Below are positions 8,387-16,990 of a DNA stretch of 64,000 bases, piece by piece. The translations under genes and the position numbers were made by a program. The first letter of the stretch is position 1; the number at the start of each line of letters is the position of its first letter. Below the pieces are notes generated by a model. That model was not told the origin of the DNA, ran no database searches, and saw only the letters and a list, made by a program, of their open reading frames with translations. The stretch is from Granulosicoccus antarcticus IMCC3135 (GTDB lineage Bacteria > Pseudomonadota > Gammaproteobacteria > Granulosicoccales > Granulosicoccaceae), in contig NZ_CP018632.1 in the NCBI RefSeq assembly GCF_002215215.1, positions 3,778,501-3,842,500 on the forward strand. Direction: 5' to 3'.

Positions 8387-10275
8387 TGTTTTTGTGCGTT
8401 GTCCCAGAGCGTGCAAAGTCGTCGGTAGTTATCCGTCATGGTGGTAATCGCATCCTCATCGGACAGTTCGCCTCGCATCCAGCGGCTGGCACTTTCAGCA
8501 AAGATGGTTCGTCCTACGGCAAATCCTTTGACCAATGGATAGCGGGCGGCAATATTGAAGCTCTCAGCCAGTTTCTCTTCGGTTTCACCCAGGCCCAGTA
8601 CCACAATGCCGCGAGTATTCTGATCATGGCGTTCGATCGCATCAATGGTCTGTTGCCAGGCTTGTTGCGTGATCATGGGTTCCAGCTTCCACCAGTCGGG
8701 ATAAACCCCGGCGGCGTAGAATCGATCGATGACCTGGGCTGTCGTGCTGTCGTTCACGGCTGCCACCTTCGAGGGAATCACTTCCAGCAGAAACTCCAGT
8801 CGATTGCGACGACAGGCTTGATAGAGCCGCACGATGGTCGCTTCATGATCGGCCCAGGTTGCCTCGTCATCATCCGGATGGCAGAAGCACAATACTTTCA
8901 CCACCTGATCCCGCGGCCATTGCGACAATCCGCCAAAATCCAGACCGATGCTCGGTTCAAGTGTCAGCGGACGTGAGCCGGGCCATTCAACCGGACGGCC
9001 GATCCACAAAGGGGTATCAACGGCACGATAGAGTGCATCACGGCCGAGTCGACCATCGCACAGCAGTCCATAGCCGGGCTGACCGGCGGCGACCCTGTTG
9101 GCAGCCTCCAGGCACAGCAATTTGAACTGGCCAATCTTCTCGTTGGTGGCACCTTCCAGCTCTTCGAGCTGTATACGATGGTCGAATGCAAAAATTCTGA
9201 CCACAGGCCAATCCAGATGGCGATTACTGGCCCAGTGGACCTGCTCAAGCTCCACATCATTACGCAGATCCGGTTGCTTGATGCCACGCTCGAAGAAATA
9301 CTGCAGCTCTTGCCAGCTGGGGTAGGCCGGTGTGCAACCGTGCCGGCTCACAGCGAATGCACCACAGGCGTTTGCATACTTCAGTGTGGTTGGCCAGTCT
9401 TCGCCATCCAGCCAACCCTTGAGCAAACCAGACATGAAGCCGTCTCCGGCTCCCAATACGTTGAATACTTCAATGGCAAAGCCCGGACCACTTTCACCAT
9501 CGTCAAGCGTGTCAGGAATATCGCTGGTAAATGCAACAGCACCAGCGGCTCCACGTTTGCAGATCAAAGCGGCATTCGAGACGGCTCGCACCGCCTTGAG
9601 CGCTGCTATCGTATCTGTGGTGCCGCCTGCGATATGAAATTCTTCCTCGGTGCCCACTATCAAGTCGAACAGATGCAGAGTCGACTGCAGCTTGGCTGTT
9701 ACCTGATCGGAGGCCACGAAGCGACTCTCCCCCTCACCATGGCCGGCAACTCCCCACAGGTTGGGGCGATAGTCGATATCCAGCGCAGTCTGCATTCCCT
9801 CCTGGCGGGCAATGTTCAGTGCCTTGAGTGTCGCAGCTTCCACTTGTGGGTGACTCAGGTGGGTGCCGGTGGCCACCACTGCACGAGCCTCGCGGATAAG
9901 CGCCGGATCAATGTCATCGACCGTCAGACCCATGTCAGCACATTGCTCACGATAGAAAATCAAGGGGAATTGTTCCTGGTCACGTATGCCCAGCAATACA
10001 AGGGCTGTCAGACGCTCCGAATCGACCTTGACACCGCGCGTGTCAACACCTTCACGCTCCAGCTCTTCACGAATGAAGCGCCCCATGTGCTCATCACCGA
10101 CACCGGTGATCACCGCTGACTTCAGTCCGAGTCGCGCCGTACCACAAGCGATATTGGTGGGACTGCCACCGATGTACTTGTCGAACGAGCGCATGTCCTC
10201 GAGACGGCCGCCAACCTGGGCGCCATAGAGGTCTACTGAAGAACGCCCAATAGTAATAAGATCAAGTTTTTTCAC
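8383..10275 (-). CDS. iolC: bifunctional IolC kinase with C-terminal aldolase-like (DUF2090) domain
   Basis: A 630-aa two-domain protein. Residues 1-320 are a PfkB-family 5-dehydro-2-deoxygluconokinase: GGSPTNIACGTARLG near the N-terminus and the catalytic motif NVLGAGDGFMSGLL. Residues about 340-630 are a DUF2090 domain related to the IolJ-type aldolase that splits 2-deoxy-5-keto-gluconate 6-phosphate, so one polypeptide may do both steps. Start is GTG 10275. It lies 124 bp after iolG, whose spacer holds an imperfect GC-rich hairpin (about 10355-10395), and overlaps iolE by 4 bp. Confidence 0.93.
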   Translation of the reverse strand: MKKLDLITIGRSSVDLYGAQVGGRLEDMRSFDKYIGGSPTNIACGTARLGLKSAVITGVGDEHMGRFIREELEREGVDTRGVKVDSERLTALVLLGIRDQEQFPLIFYREQCADMGLTVDDIDPALIREARAVVATGTHLSHPQVEAATLKALNIARQEGMQTALDIDYRPNLWGVAGHGEGESRFVASDQVTAKLQSTLHLFDLIVGTEEEFHIAGGTTDTIAALKAVRAVSNAALICKRGAAGAVAFTSDIPDTLDDGESGPGFAIEVFNVLGAGDGFMSGLLKGWLDGEDWPTTLKYANACGAFAVSRHGCTPAYPSWQELQYFFERGIKQPDLRNDVELEQVHWASNRHLDWPVVRIFAFDHRIQLEELEGATNEKIGQFKLLCLEAANRVAAGQPGYGLLCDGRLGRDALYRAVDTPLWIGRPVEWPGSRPLTLEPSIGLDFGGLSQWPRDQVVKVLCFCHPDDDEATWADHEATIVRLYQACRRNRLEFLLEVIPSKVAAVNDSTTAQVIDRFYAAGVYPDWWKLEPMITQQAWQQTIDAIERHDQNTRGIVVLGLGETEEKLAESFNIAARYPLVKGFAVGRTIFAESASRWMRGELSDEDAITTMTDNYRRLCTLWDNAQKQ

Positions 10276-10399
10276 ATCCGTTCTCGGCTGGTATTCAAGT
10301 AAGGTTGGTATTCGTACTCGCTCAAGTTGCTGATCGACTGCAGGCAGCTTGATGCGTTACCCGCCCGGGCTGGTCTTGAATAGTCCGGACGGGTGACAA

Positions 10400-11395
10400 T
10401 CAAACGTCTGCCAGTTTTACCGGCAGACCCGTCTGCATTGATTTTGTCGCAGCTTCGGCCATTGCCAGAGCTGCAACGCCATCTTCCAGAGTGATTGGAA
10501 GTGCCTTGTTGTTGATGACAGAGTCGACGAAAGCGGCCCATTCAGCTTCATAGGCCGGCATGTAGCGCTCCAGGAAGAAGTAGGTAGGCTTGGCGTTGTT
10601 GACACCGGCATTCGTGGATTTGACAAGCGAGTTCTCAGGCACGTTCAGTACCTGAAGATGGCCATCGGAGCCCAGAAGCTCCAGGCGCTGATCGTAACCG
10701 TAGGCGGCTCGTCGAGAATTCTTGATAACGGCAATACGACCATCGGCATAGCGCAGAGTCGCAACGGCGGTATCCACATCGCCAGCCTCACCGATGGCAG
10801 GGTCGACAAGGGATGAGCCGATTGCCGTAATGGATTCTGGCAGATCTCCCATGATGAAATTGGCCATGTCAAAGTCATGGATCATCATGTCCCGGAACAA
10901 TCCGCCGGACACCTTGACGTAGCTTACGGGAGGTGGAGAAGGGTCGAATGAGGTGATGGACAGCAATTCACTCTTGCCGATTTCACCGGCGACAGAGGCG
11001 GCCTTGAGAGCTGCGAAGCTGGGGTCGAAGCGTCGGTTGAAGCCGACCATTACAGGCTTTCCATTGGCGCTGGATACTTTCAGGCAGGCTCTGGCACGTT
11101 CAAGGCTCAGGTCGACCGGTTTTTCGCACAACACCGCCTTGCCAGCCGAGGTGGCTGCTTCGATCAGTTCAGAATGCGTATCGGTGGAGGTGGCGATGAG
11201 AACGGCATCGATCTCAGGATCAGCGATGATCTGCTCCACGCTACGGGCTACCGCGCCATGCAGTGCGGCCAGTTTTTCGGCACTTTCCGGTGCCACATCG
11301 GCAACGGCAACCAGTGTGCTACCACGGTGAGCGGTAATGGTTTGTGCATGTACGGTACCGATGCGGCCGGCACCCAGAAGACCTACTCTCAACAT
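10400..11395 (-). CDS. iolG: inositol 2-dehydrogenase IolG
   Basis: NAD-dependent oxidation of myo-inositol to scyllo-inosose. A Gfo/Idh/MocA family protein of 331 aa: Rossmann motif GLLGAGRIGTVHA at the N-terminus, CEKPVDLS with the catalytic Lys of the EKP motif, and the FMVGFNRRFDPSF and MIHDFDMANFIMG segments. ATG 11395 is preferred to an upstream ATG because GAGGGG lies 5 bases before it. It is the first gene of the operon, facing a LacI regulator across a spacer with operator repeats. Confidence 0.93.
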   Translation of the reverse strand: MLRVGLLGAGRIGTVHAQTITAHRGSTLVAVADVAPESAEKLAALHGAVARSVEQIIADPEIDAVLIATSTDTHSELIEAATSAGKAVLCEKPVDLSLERARACLKVSSANGKPVMVGFNRRFDPSFAALKAASVAGEIGKSELLSITSFDPSPPPVSYVKVSGGLFRDMMIHDFDMANFIMGDLPESITAIGSSLVDPAIGEAGDVDTAVATLRYADGRIAVIKNSRRAAYGYDQRLELLGSDGHLQVLNVPENSLVKSTNAGVNNAKPTYFFLERYMPAYEAEWAAFVDSVINNKALPITLEDGVAALAMAEAATKSMQTGLPVKLADV

Positions 11396-11448
11396 ATTCC
11401 CCTCGTTCATCTCATTGAAACCCTAGTTGTGCGAGCGATAATGCCCCG

Positions 11449-11492
11449 CTTTGCACTCGCGTGCAAGTAGATCTTGCTCGCGTGTGCAAAAG
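11449..11492. promoter_or_regulatory. paired operator sites for the iol LacI regulator
   Basis: Two similar half-palindromic elements, TTGCACTCGCGTGCAA at 11451-11466 and TTGCTCGCGTGTGCAAA at 11474-11490, together form a larger inverted repeat between iolG and the divergent LacI gene. TGCAC/GTGCA around a central CG is typical of LacI-family operators. Confidence 0.65.
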
Positions 11493-11540
11493 TTGTAATA
11501 ATTGATGAGAATGCACAGCGATACCGTAGCAAGAACACCC

Positions 11541-12554
11541 ATGAAACCGGACAAACTCCGCGAATCGATTACCGCAAACGACGTTGCAGAGCTGGCTGGT
11601 GTCTCACGCTGGACGGTCAACAGAGCGTTCAAGACGGATGCATCCATCTCGTCAGAGAGTCGCAGAAAGGTTCTGGAGGCAGCAAACCAGCTGGGCTATA
11701 CGCCAGACTTGATTGCCGCCAGTCTTGCCTCTGACAGAAGCAATCTGGTCTCGCTACTGATCGATGATTTTTCGAACCCGCACAAGCTGGTGATGATGGA
11801 ACGGCTCACGCGTATCCTGCGCCACAGTGGGTGGGGGACTCTGTTGGTCAATACACTGGACGCGGACGATGCTGCTCTTGCGCTGGTGAACGCACGACAG
11901 CATCGTGTCGATGCCGCCGTGTTGATAGGTAGTCAGTTCAGTGAATCCATCCTTGCCGCCGCGGGTGGGGCGCGACAGGTGAAGAAGCTGATTCTCTTTG
12001 CCCGCTACTCGGCAGATCCTGGAACCATTTCAGTGTGTTGTGACGACGAGGCGGCGATGGAGAGCATTGCAGACCATGTCATCAGCCGCGGTTATTGCCG
12101 CCCTGTGTTCGTTGCCGGACCACAGACGCAAAGCGCCCATGTGATGCGCAAGGAAACATTCCTGAAGCGGTGGCAGGAGGCCAGGGGAGAGCAAGTGGCT
12201 TTTACGGTGGTCGAAACCTACGACCCGCAGATTGCCTATCGGCAAGTCACCCGGTATCTGTCTGGCCTGAACCGCTCTGAGTGGCCGGATATTCTTGTTT
12301 GCGAAAATGATGCTCTGGCCATGGGGGCCGTTGATGCCATACGCTACGAGTTCGGATTGCACGTGCCCGATGATATCGCTGTAACCGGCTTTGACGACAC
12401 ACCTGTGGCTGCAAATCCGAACTACCGCTTGACCACCTATCGCCAGCCAATTACCGCGATGGCAGAAGGTCTGGTTGGCGTGTTGAAGGGGGAGTATGAC
12501 GCGGATTCGCTCAGCCATTTTGTCGGGCGGTTGGTGGTTCGCGAAAGCGCCTGA
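11541..12554 (+). CDS. LacI-family regulator of the iol operon
   Basis: A 337-aa protein from ATG 11541 (MKPDKLRESITANDVAELAG); ATGs at 11505 and 11511 are alternatives and ribosome-binding signals are weak for all. The N-terminal helix-turn-helix ITANDVAELAGVSRWTVNRAF and hinge helix region precede a periplasmic-binding-protein-like effector domain ending with VTGFDDTPVAANP. It is divergent from iolG with palindromic sites between, so it likely represses the iol operon and responds to inositol or an intermediate. Effector identity is inference. Confidence 0.88.
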   Translation: MKPDKLRESITANDVAELAGVSRWTVNRAFKTDASISSESRRKVLEAANQLGYTPDLIAASLASDRSNLVSLLIDDFSNPHKLVMMERLTRILRHSGWGTLLVNTLDADDAALALVNARQHRVDAAVLIGSQFSESILAAAGGARQVKKLILFARYSADPGTISVCCDDEAAMESIADHVISRGYCRPVFVAGPQTQSAHVMRKETFLKRWQEARGEQVAFTVVETYDPQIAYRQVTRYLSGLNRSEWPDILVCENDALAMGAVDAIRYEFGLHVPDDIAVTGFDDTPVAANPNYRLTTYRQPITAMAEGLVGVLKGEYDADSLSHFVGRLVVRESA

Positions 12555-12559
12555 CAAGC

Positions 12560-12984
12560 TTTTTCGCCAGTTGCCTGCATTCTCTGCCGATATTGCGTAT
12601 CAGGGCAAGGCGCCTGTGCCTGCTCTCTACTGATCGCCGAGGAAGCCGCCGGTAGCAATACCCGGCAATGGCAATACGTTGTCGTTGCCCACCTGATAGT
12701 TTCACACCACATTCGCCCACGAATGCCATCCACAGCAATGCCGTGGAATGTGTTTCGAGAAAGGCCGAGGGCTCTGTGCTCCCCATCCAGTCGAGAATAC
12801 GGCCCAGATAGATATACACATACAGCTCGCTGAGAGCCGCCACACCGGAAATTACAAGTGTGGCCAGCAGAACATGGCGTACGGGGTGCAGAAAGAAACG
12901 GAAGAACGCCAGCGTTGCCTCAGGCGGGCGCGATGCCTCGCGGGCCTGCATCGGATCGACCAGAGATTCAAAGAAACGGAACAC
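12560..12984 (-). pseudogene. ABC exporter remnant with internal deletion
   Basis: The frame begins like an exporter-type ABC protein (MFRFFESLVDPMQAREA..., one and a half membrane helices), then jumps after LLWMAF directly to VGECGVKLSGGQRQRIAIA, the ABC signature of the nucleotide-binding domain. Helices 2-6 and the Walker A region are missing and the reading frame ends in unrelated residues. This is a deleted and dead gene. Confidence 0.75.
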
Positions 12985-13296
12985 GACGTCGATTCTGTAG
13001 AGACTTGGGTGAAGCCTTCCGTACGATTTCTCTGGTTAACCGCTTTTCAGGCAGCCGGAGCCGTGATAGCCGTGACCTGTATTACAAAAGCTTACCGAAT
13101 CGGCATCCCTGCTTACGTCGCCGTATTCGAATACTCGTTCCTGATCTTCGCAAGCCTTTGGGCCTTCATGCTCTGGGGCTTACCCAGCAACAAGTTGGCG
13201 ATGCTGGGGATCGCCATCATCCTCGCCTCTGGCATTGCTCTCACACTCAGTACATCACGAACCCGCACAGTCGGGTTACAAGGGGAAGGCGAATGA
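12985..13296 (+). pseudogene. EamA/DMT transporter C-terminal remnant
   Basis: The frame from about 12990 reads as the last three helices of an EamA-domain drug/metabolite transporter (FLWLTAFQAAGAVIAVTC, AYVAVFEYSFLIFASLWAFM, LAMLGIAIILASGIALTL). The N-terminal half is absent; upstream residues of the frame are antisense to the ABC remnant. A truncated gene. Confidence 0.65.
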
Positions 13297-13336
13297 TCAG
13301 CATTGAACCGTGTCAGGGTGGCAAGGGCTCGATATC

Positions 13337-13790
13337 ATGATCGCGCTGGATGCGCAAACCACTCAAGCAGTCTTGCCCTGGCCAGAACTGATCACGACCC
13401 TGCGCCAGTCCGCCGGCATCGCATCATCTGCTTGTCGGCACCGGTGGGCTTTCTCGCTCCCTGGCAATGGCAACCTCTACGGTGCGACCGATCACCACGG
13501 TATCCGTCTGGGGCAGATCGCTACGCAAGGCAGGTGAGATGGCCGATGAACTTCGACACAACGGTCTGAACGCTGTAGCCGTTGATGATCTGGAAAAGGC
13601 GGTGCGCATGTTCATCCAGAAAATCCATCGAGCCAATCTGATCGATTTTGGCCGTGAGCTTGATGGTGAAGAAGATGTGCATTGTCTTGATGCTCATGAT
13701 GCTGCCTTGAAAGCAATGGAGTATCTTCAAACCGGTGTGGTACGAAGTCTGGATGAAGTGCTGGAAGCCATGAAGAGCAGTGCGCTATAA
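13337..13790 (+). pseudogene. ornithine cyclodeaminase/mu-crystallin family remnant
   Basis: MIALDAQTTQAVLPWPELIT at 13337 is like the N-terminus of this family. A second frame from 13467 carries VRPITTVSVWGRSLRKAGEM, a piece of its Rossmann domain, followed by unrelated sequence to a stop at 13790. The middle is deleted and the frames do not match. A possible hairpin (GCGCCTG/CAGGCGC) follows at 13821-13840. Nothing else is seen up to 13981. Confidence 0.6.
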
Positions 13791-14008
13791 AGGCCAACCA
13801 ACCTACGCAATGAACGCCACGCGCCTGGCTGATCAGGCGCTGATTCCAATCGCTTTAATGACGCAGCCATGACCGGTTGCACGGGCTAACACAGAGTTGC
13901 GGCGGATGAGCGAATTACGGTCTATCTTGCACAGCCTTGCTATGGCATTAAGAGTGCTGTTGCAGGCCTCTGTTTATTTCATTGCACGAATCCACGGAAG
14001 ATTGCCCG

Positions 14009-16201
14009 ATGTCAGAATTTAGAAAGATTTCAACCCTTAAGGTTTTAGGCAGTTGCGCGATAGCATCTGCAATTTTGCTCGTAGCCTGTTCCGATTCGGA
14101 CAATGACCAGGACCCGGATGACTCGACCTTCGTTGGCAGTCGTGCGGGGCGCGCTGGTGTCAATAACCACCCGGGGGTGCTGACGGCGTTGCCGACAGCA
14201 GGTGAGAAAGTCAATGGAGAGGGAGTTCGCAAGCTGCTCATGCTCTACATGGTCGGATCCGACCTGGAAAGCGGAAGTGATGCCGGTACGACTGATCTGC
14301 TGGAGGTGCAAACGGCGCTGAATGCCATGTCCGATGCGCAGCTGGCCAACTTTGACATCGTCGTGGCGTTTGGTGGCTCAGAGAAGGAAGGTTGGAAAGG
14401 CATGCGCATTGCCGATACTGATCTGTTGTTCGACGATGCCGAAGATGGTATCTACGGCAACCTGCCCGCAGAGAGCTATAGATACCTGGCCACTGGTGCG
14501 AATATGGGTGACCAGAGTTCTCTGGAGTTGTTTTTTCGCTATATCAACCAAACTTACGAAAACTACGATGACACCGCTTTGGTCATGTGGGATCACGGTT
14601 CGGCCTATGGGCCCTTCGGAAATGATGATAACTTCAATTCAGATGCCTTGAGCTTGTCTGAAATCAACGGAGCACTGGCGGCAGCATCGCCAGGCGAGCC
14701 TGTCAATAATGGCAAGCTTGGCATGATCGGATTTGATGCCTGCCTGAACGGCAACCTGGAGATCGCATCGGTGACCCAGCCGTATGCCGAATACCATGTC
14801 GGTTCCGAGGAGCTGGAGCCAGGGCATGGCTGGAACTACACCTTTGTCGTGAATGAGTTTGGCAAAGGCACAGGTATTCGGCAATTCGCCACAGGTCTTG
14901 TCGACAACTATGTAAATCACGGCTCGCATCCGTACAAGAGCGACGGCAAGACTTTATCGGTCTATGACCAGACCCAATTTGCGCCTGTGCGCTCGGCAGT
15001 TGATGCCTTGTACGCGGACTTGAGCAGCAACTACAACCTTGAGGCTGACATCGCCAATGCAGTCATCGATGCAACCGAAGGCTCGTTCGGTTTTGGCAAG
15101 TCCAGCCGTGAAGATGAGTCAATCAGTATCGATCTAAGGGAGTTCATCACTATCCTCAAGAGCAAGCTGGATGTAGTTGGTTACGCCGACACTCATGCCA
15201 AAATGAGTGCCGTTGAAACGGCATTGGACGCGTACATCATCAAGACGGCACAAGACGGTACTCGGGCAAAGGCAGGCGGTATCACGATTGCTCCGCCAAG
15301 CGTCAGTCCCGGTAGCTACGCATCGGTCAAGTTCTCGAATGGCGTCGAAAGCCTGGTCAAGACCTATGCGGCTGATGTTTCCAGTGACGACACGGCACCG
15401 GTCGAAGCGCTGGCCCTGGCTACCAGAAATGCGGAAGGCGATAGTGTCAATGAAATTCGGGCACGATTCATTGACGACAATCTGGCAAGTGTCCATGTGA
15501 TATACGGCTTTCAGGATACCGATACCATCGACGGTAGTGACGAGCCCGTTGATTATTTTCTGCCGATTATCACGTTCCCGGCTGATTATGACGAACAGAA
15601 CGATGAATATGTGGGTACCACCTGGGAGGGTAAAGGCTTTTTTCTGAATTATGGTGAAGCTGAAGAGGACAGCGTTTTTATTCCGGTCGAGTTCAATCAA
15701 CGATATGAAAACGAAGAAGGCAGCTTCGAGGTATACACGACTGAGGTTGATTTTGTACCGGCATCAGTGACGAGTGATGTTGAGCCAGGAAGTGATGATG
15801 AGCTCATCGAAACCGCCGTTCTCCAGCTGGTTGCGAGGGTCAATGATGATGACAGTCTGACGGTTGTCGACCATCATTTTCGAACCTATGTACAGATCTT
15901 CGACAATGATGTGGATGACCATTCAACGCTTCTGTTCGATCGAAATGATCGACGGCTGGCGATTGGTGACCGAGTGGTATTCTACTCTCAGGCTCTGGCT
16001 ATGGATGAAGGTGAAGAAGATGAATTTATCACCACCAGTGATAGTTTTGTGCAATTGACTCAGACTGCCAACTTCTCGTTCGAGGGTGTCGAGCATACCG
16101 ACAGCAGCGGTCAGGTGGCGGTGCCGGAAGCGGCACTGGCAGCTTTCGATATCGCTGGAAACTTCACTCTGACTGCGCCTCGAGAGATTGTGGTCGAATA
16201 A
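14009..16201 (+). CDS. clostripain-family (C11) lipoprotein peptidase
   Basis: A 730-aa protein from ATG 14009, with GGAAGA about 9 bases upstream. A lipoprotein signal ends in LVAC (lipidated C27). The C11 catalytic dyad is visible: His in VMWDHGSAYG (about H196) and Cys in IGFDACLNG (about C245), preceded by LLMLYMVGSDLES typical of the fold. The last about 270 residues form an acidic beta-rich domain with no recognised family. It is probably exported and outer-membrane attached. It stands alone, with no neighbouring partner genes. Confidence 0.88.
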   Translation: MSEFRKISTLKVLGSCAIASAILLVACSDSDNDQDPDDSTFVGSRAGRAGVNNHPGVLTALPTAGEKVNGEGVRKLLMLYMVGSDLESGSDAGTTDLLEVQTALNAMSDAQLANFDIVVAFGGSEKEGWKGMRIADTDLLFDDAEDGIYGNLPAESYRYLATGANMGDQSSLELFFRYINQTYENYDDTALVMWDHGSAYGPFGNDDNFNSDALSLSEINGALAAASPGEPVNNGKLGMIGFDACLNGNLEIASVTQPYAEYHVGSEELEPGHGWNYTFVVNEFGKGTGIRQFATGLVDNYVNHGSHPYKSDGKTLSVYDQTQFAPVRSAVDALYADLSSNYNLEADIANAVIDATEGSFGFGKSSREDESISIDLREFITILKSKLDVVGYADTHAKMSAVETALDAYIIKTAQDGTRAKAGGITIAPPSVSPGSYASVKFSNGVESLVKTYAADVSSDDTAPVEALALATRNAEGDSVNEIRARFIDDNLASVHVIYGFQDTDTIDGSDEPVDYFLPIITFPADYDEQNDEYVGTTWEGKGFFLNYGEAEEDSVFIPVEFNQRYENEEGSFEVYTTEVDFVPASVTSDVEPGSDDELIETAVLQLVARVNDDDSLTVVDHHFRTYVQIFDNDVDDHSTLLFDRNDRRLAIGDRVVFYSQALAMDEGEEDEFITTSDSFVQLTQTANFSFEGVEHTDSSGQVAVPEAALAAFDIAGNFTLTAPREIVVE

Positions 16202-16318
16202 GTATTCAGTTATTCGATGCGCAGCGCCATGCAAATTATTCGATGAAACAGGGTATTGAGTTCGGAGCTTTGCACTGGTGTTTACCGATAACCTCGGTTG
16301 CGAGTGCAGAGCTCTGAT

Positions 16319-16339
16319 TGCACGGATTTTATCCGTGCA
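16319..16339. other. hairpin after the peptidase gene
   Basis: TGCACGGAT-TTT-ATCCGTGCA is a 9-bp perfect stem with a 3-nt loop, without a T-run. It could be a weak terminator or part of the repeat-rich spacer 16202-16990, which also holds the repeat element at 16416, an inverted repeat at 16710-16747 and operators further right. Confidence 0.4.
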
Positions 16340-16415
16340 GGATTACAATGAAACTGTACGCAGATCGCGCGAGTTGCCTGAAAGATCGATGGTGGATCCT
16401 GCCCCAACGGACCAG

Positions 16416-16580
16416 CTTAGGGATCGTGAAACAATTAACTATCATTTTCAGTCGTCCCTGCATCCTGCCCTGCGGCGTTGTTCGGCGGTTGAATAGCAAG
16501 CTATTCGCCCTTCTCACGCCTTGCCGGGCAGGCGCTGGAACACCTGAAAATTGATACTTAATTATTTCACGATCCCTTAG
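16416..16580. repeat. palindromic repeat element, copy 1 (MITE-like)
   Basis: About 165 bp with imperfect terminal inverted repeats: CTTAGGGATCGTGAAACAAT at the left and the inverse (ATTATTTCACGATCCCTTAG) at the right. Inside are GCATCCTGCCC and GGGCAGG arms and a central GAATAG/CTATTC hairpin, so the whole unit folds on itself. A second copy with the same order of blocks lies at 53103-53265. It contains no gene and is probably a non-autonomous mobile or REP/BIME-type element. Confidence 0.8.
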
Positions 16581-16709
16581 TCGCCGTCCACATTGATGGT
16601 GAGCACTATCCGGGCGGAAGACTGGTCGATCTGAACCAGTAATTGGCACTGGATAGCCAACTGACTAAGGACAGACAATGAGCTGCTCGATGCTGTTGTC
16701 AATGAATCC

Positions 16710-16747
16710 TGTTAACGACCACCGGCTTTAGCAGATAGTCGTTAACA
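16710..16747. other. inverted repeat with 10-bp arms
   Basis: TGTTAACGAC (16710-16719) and GTCGTTAACA (16738-16747) are perfect inverted arms around an 18-nt spacer upstream of the phosphodiester-uptake operon. It could be a regulatory site or a stable hairpin; no T-run follows. Confidence 0.4.
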
Positions 16748-16812
16748 GTTGAAAGAAGTCAGCAATGCCGAGGCTGAATGATTCGTTTGCAATTCAAATA
16801 AAATTTCAATAG

Positions 16813-16830
16813 AGTGCACACGTGTGCACT
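16813..16830. promoter_or_regulatory. LacI-type operator upstream of the phosphodiester operon
   Basis: AGTGCACACGTGTGCACT is a perfect 18-bp palindrome about 160 bp before the binding-protein gene. A LacI-family gene is inside the same operon (23008-24024) and is the obvious ligand. Confidence 0.6.
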
Positions 16831-16874
16831 AATAAAAACAAATAGAGATAGTAATTATATTGCTAATACGCTTG

Positions 16875-16894
16875 TATGAAAGCGTTGTTTCATA
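16875..16894. promoter_or_regulatory. second palindrome upstream of the phosphodiester operon
   Basis: TATGAAA-GCGTTG-TTTCATA, with a GAAAGCGTTGTTTC core that also resembles LacI/PurR operators. It lies closer to the likely promoter than the site at 16813. Confidence 0.45.
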
Positions 16895-16990
16895 AAGGTT
16901 GTAGGCGTTGATTGATTCCGTATCTTCAAAAATGCACACGAGGGCAGTCTATTTGAGAACTGTTTTCATAAACAATAGAGAGGATAATTC

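Noticed and set aside
16710-16747. Integron attC site
   Set aside because: GTTAAC arms are suggestive, but the R' and R'' core consensus is not met and no integrase or cassette is near.
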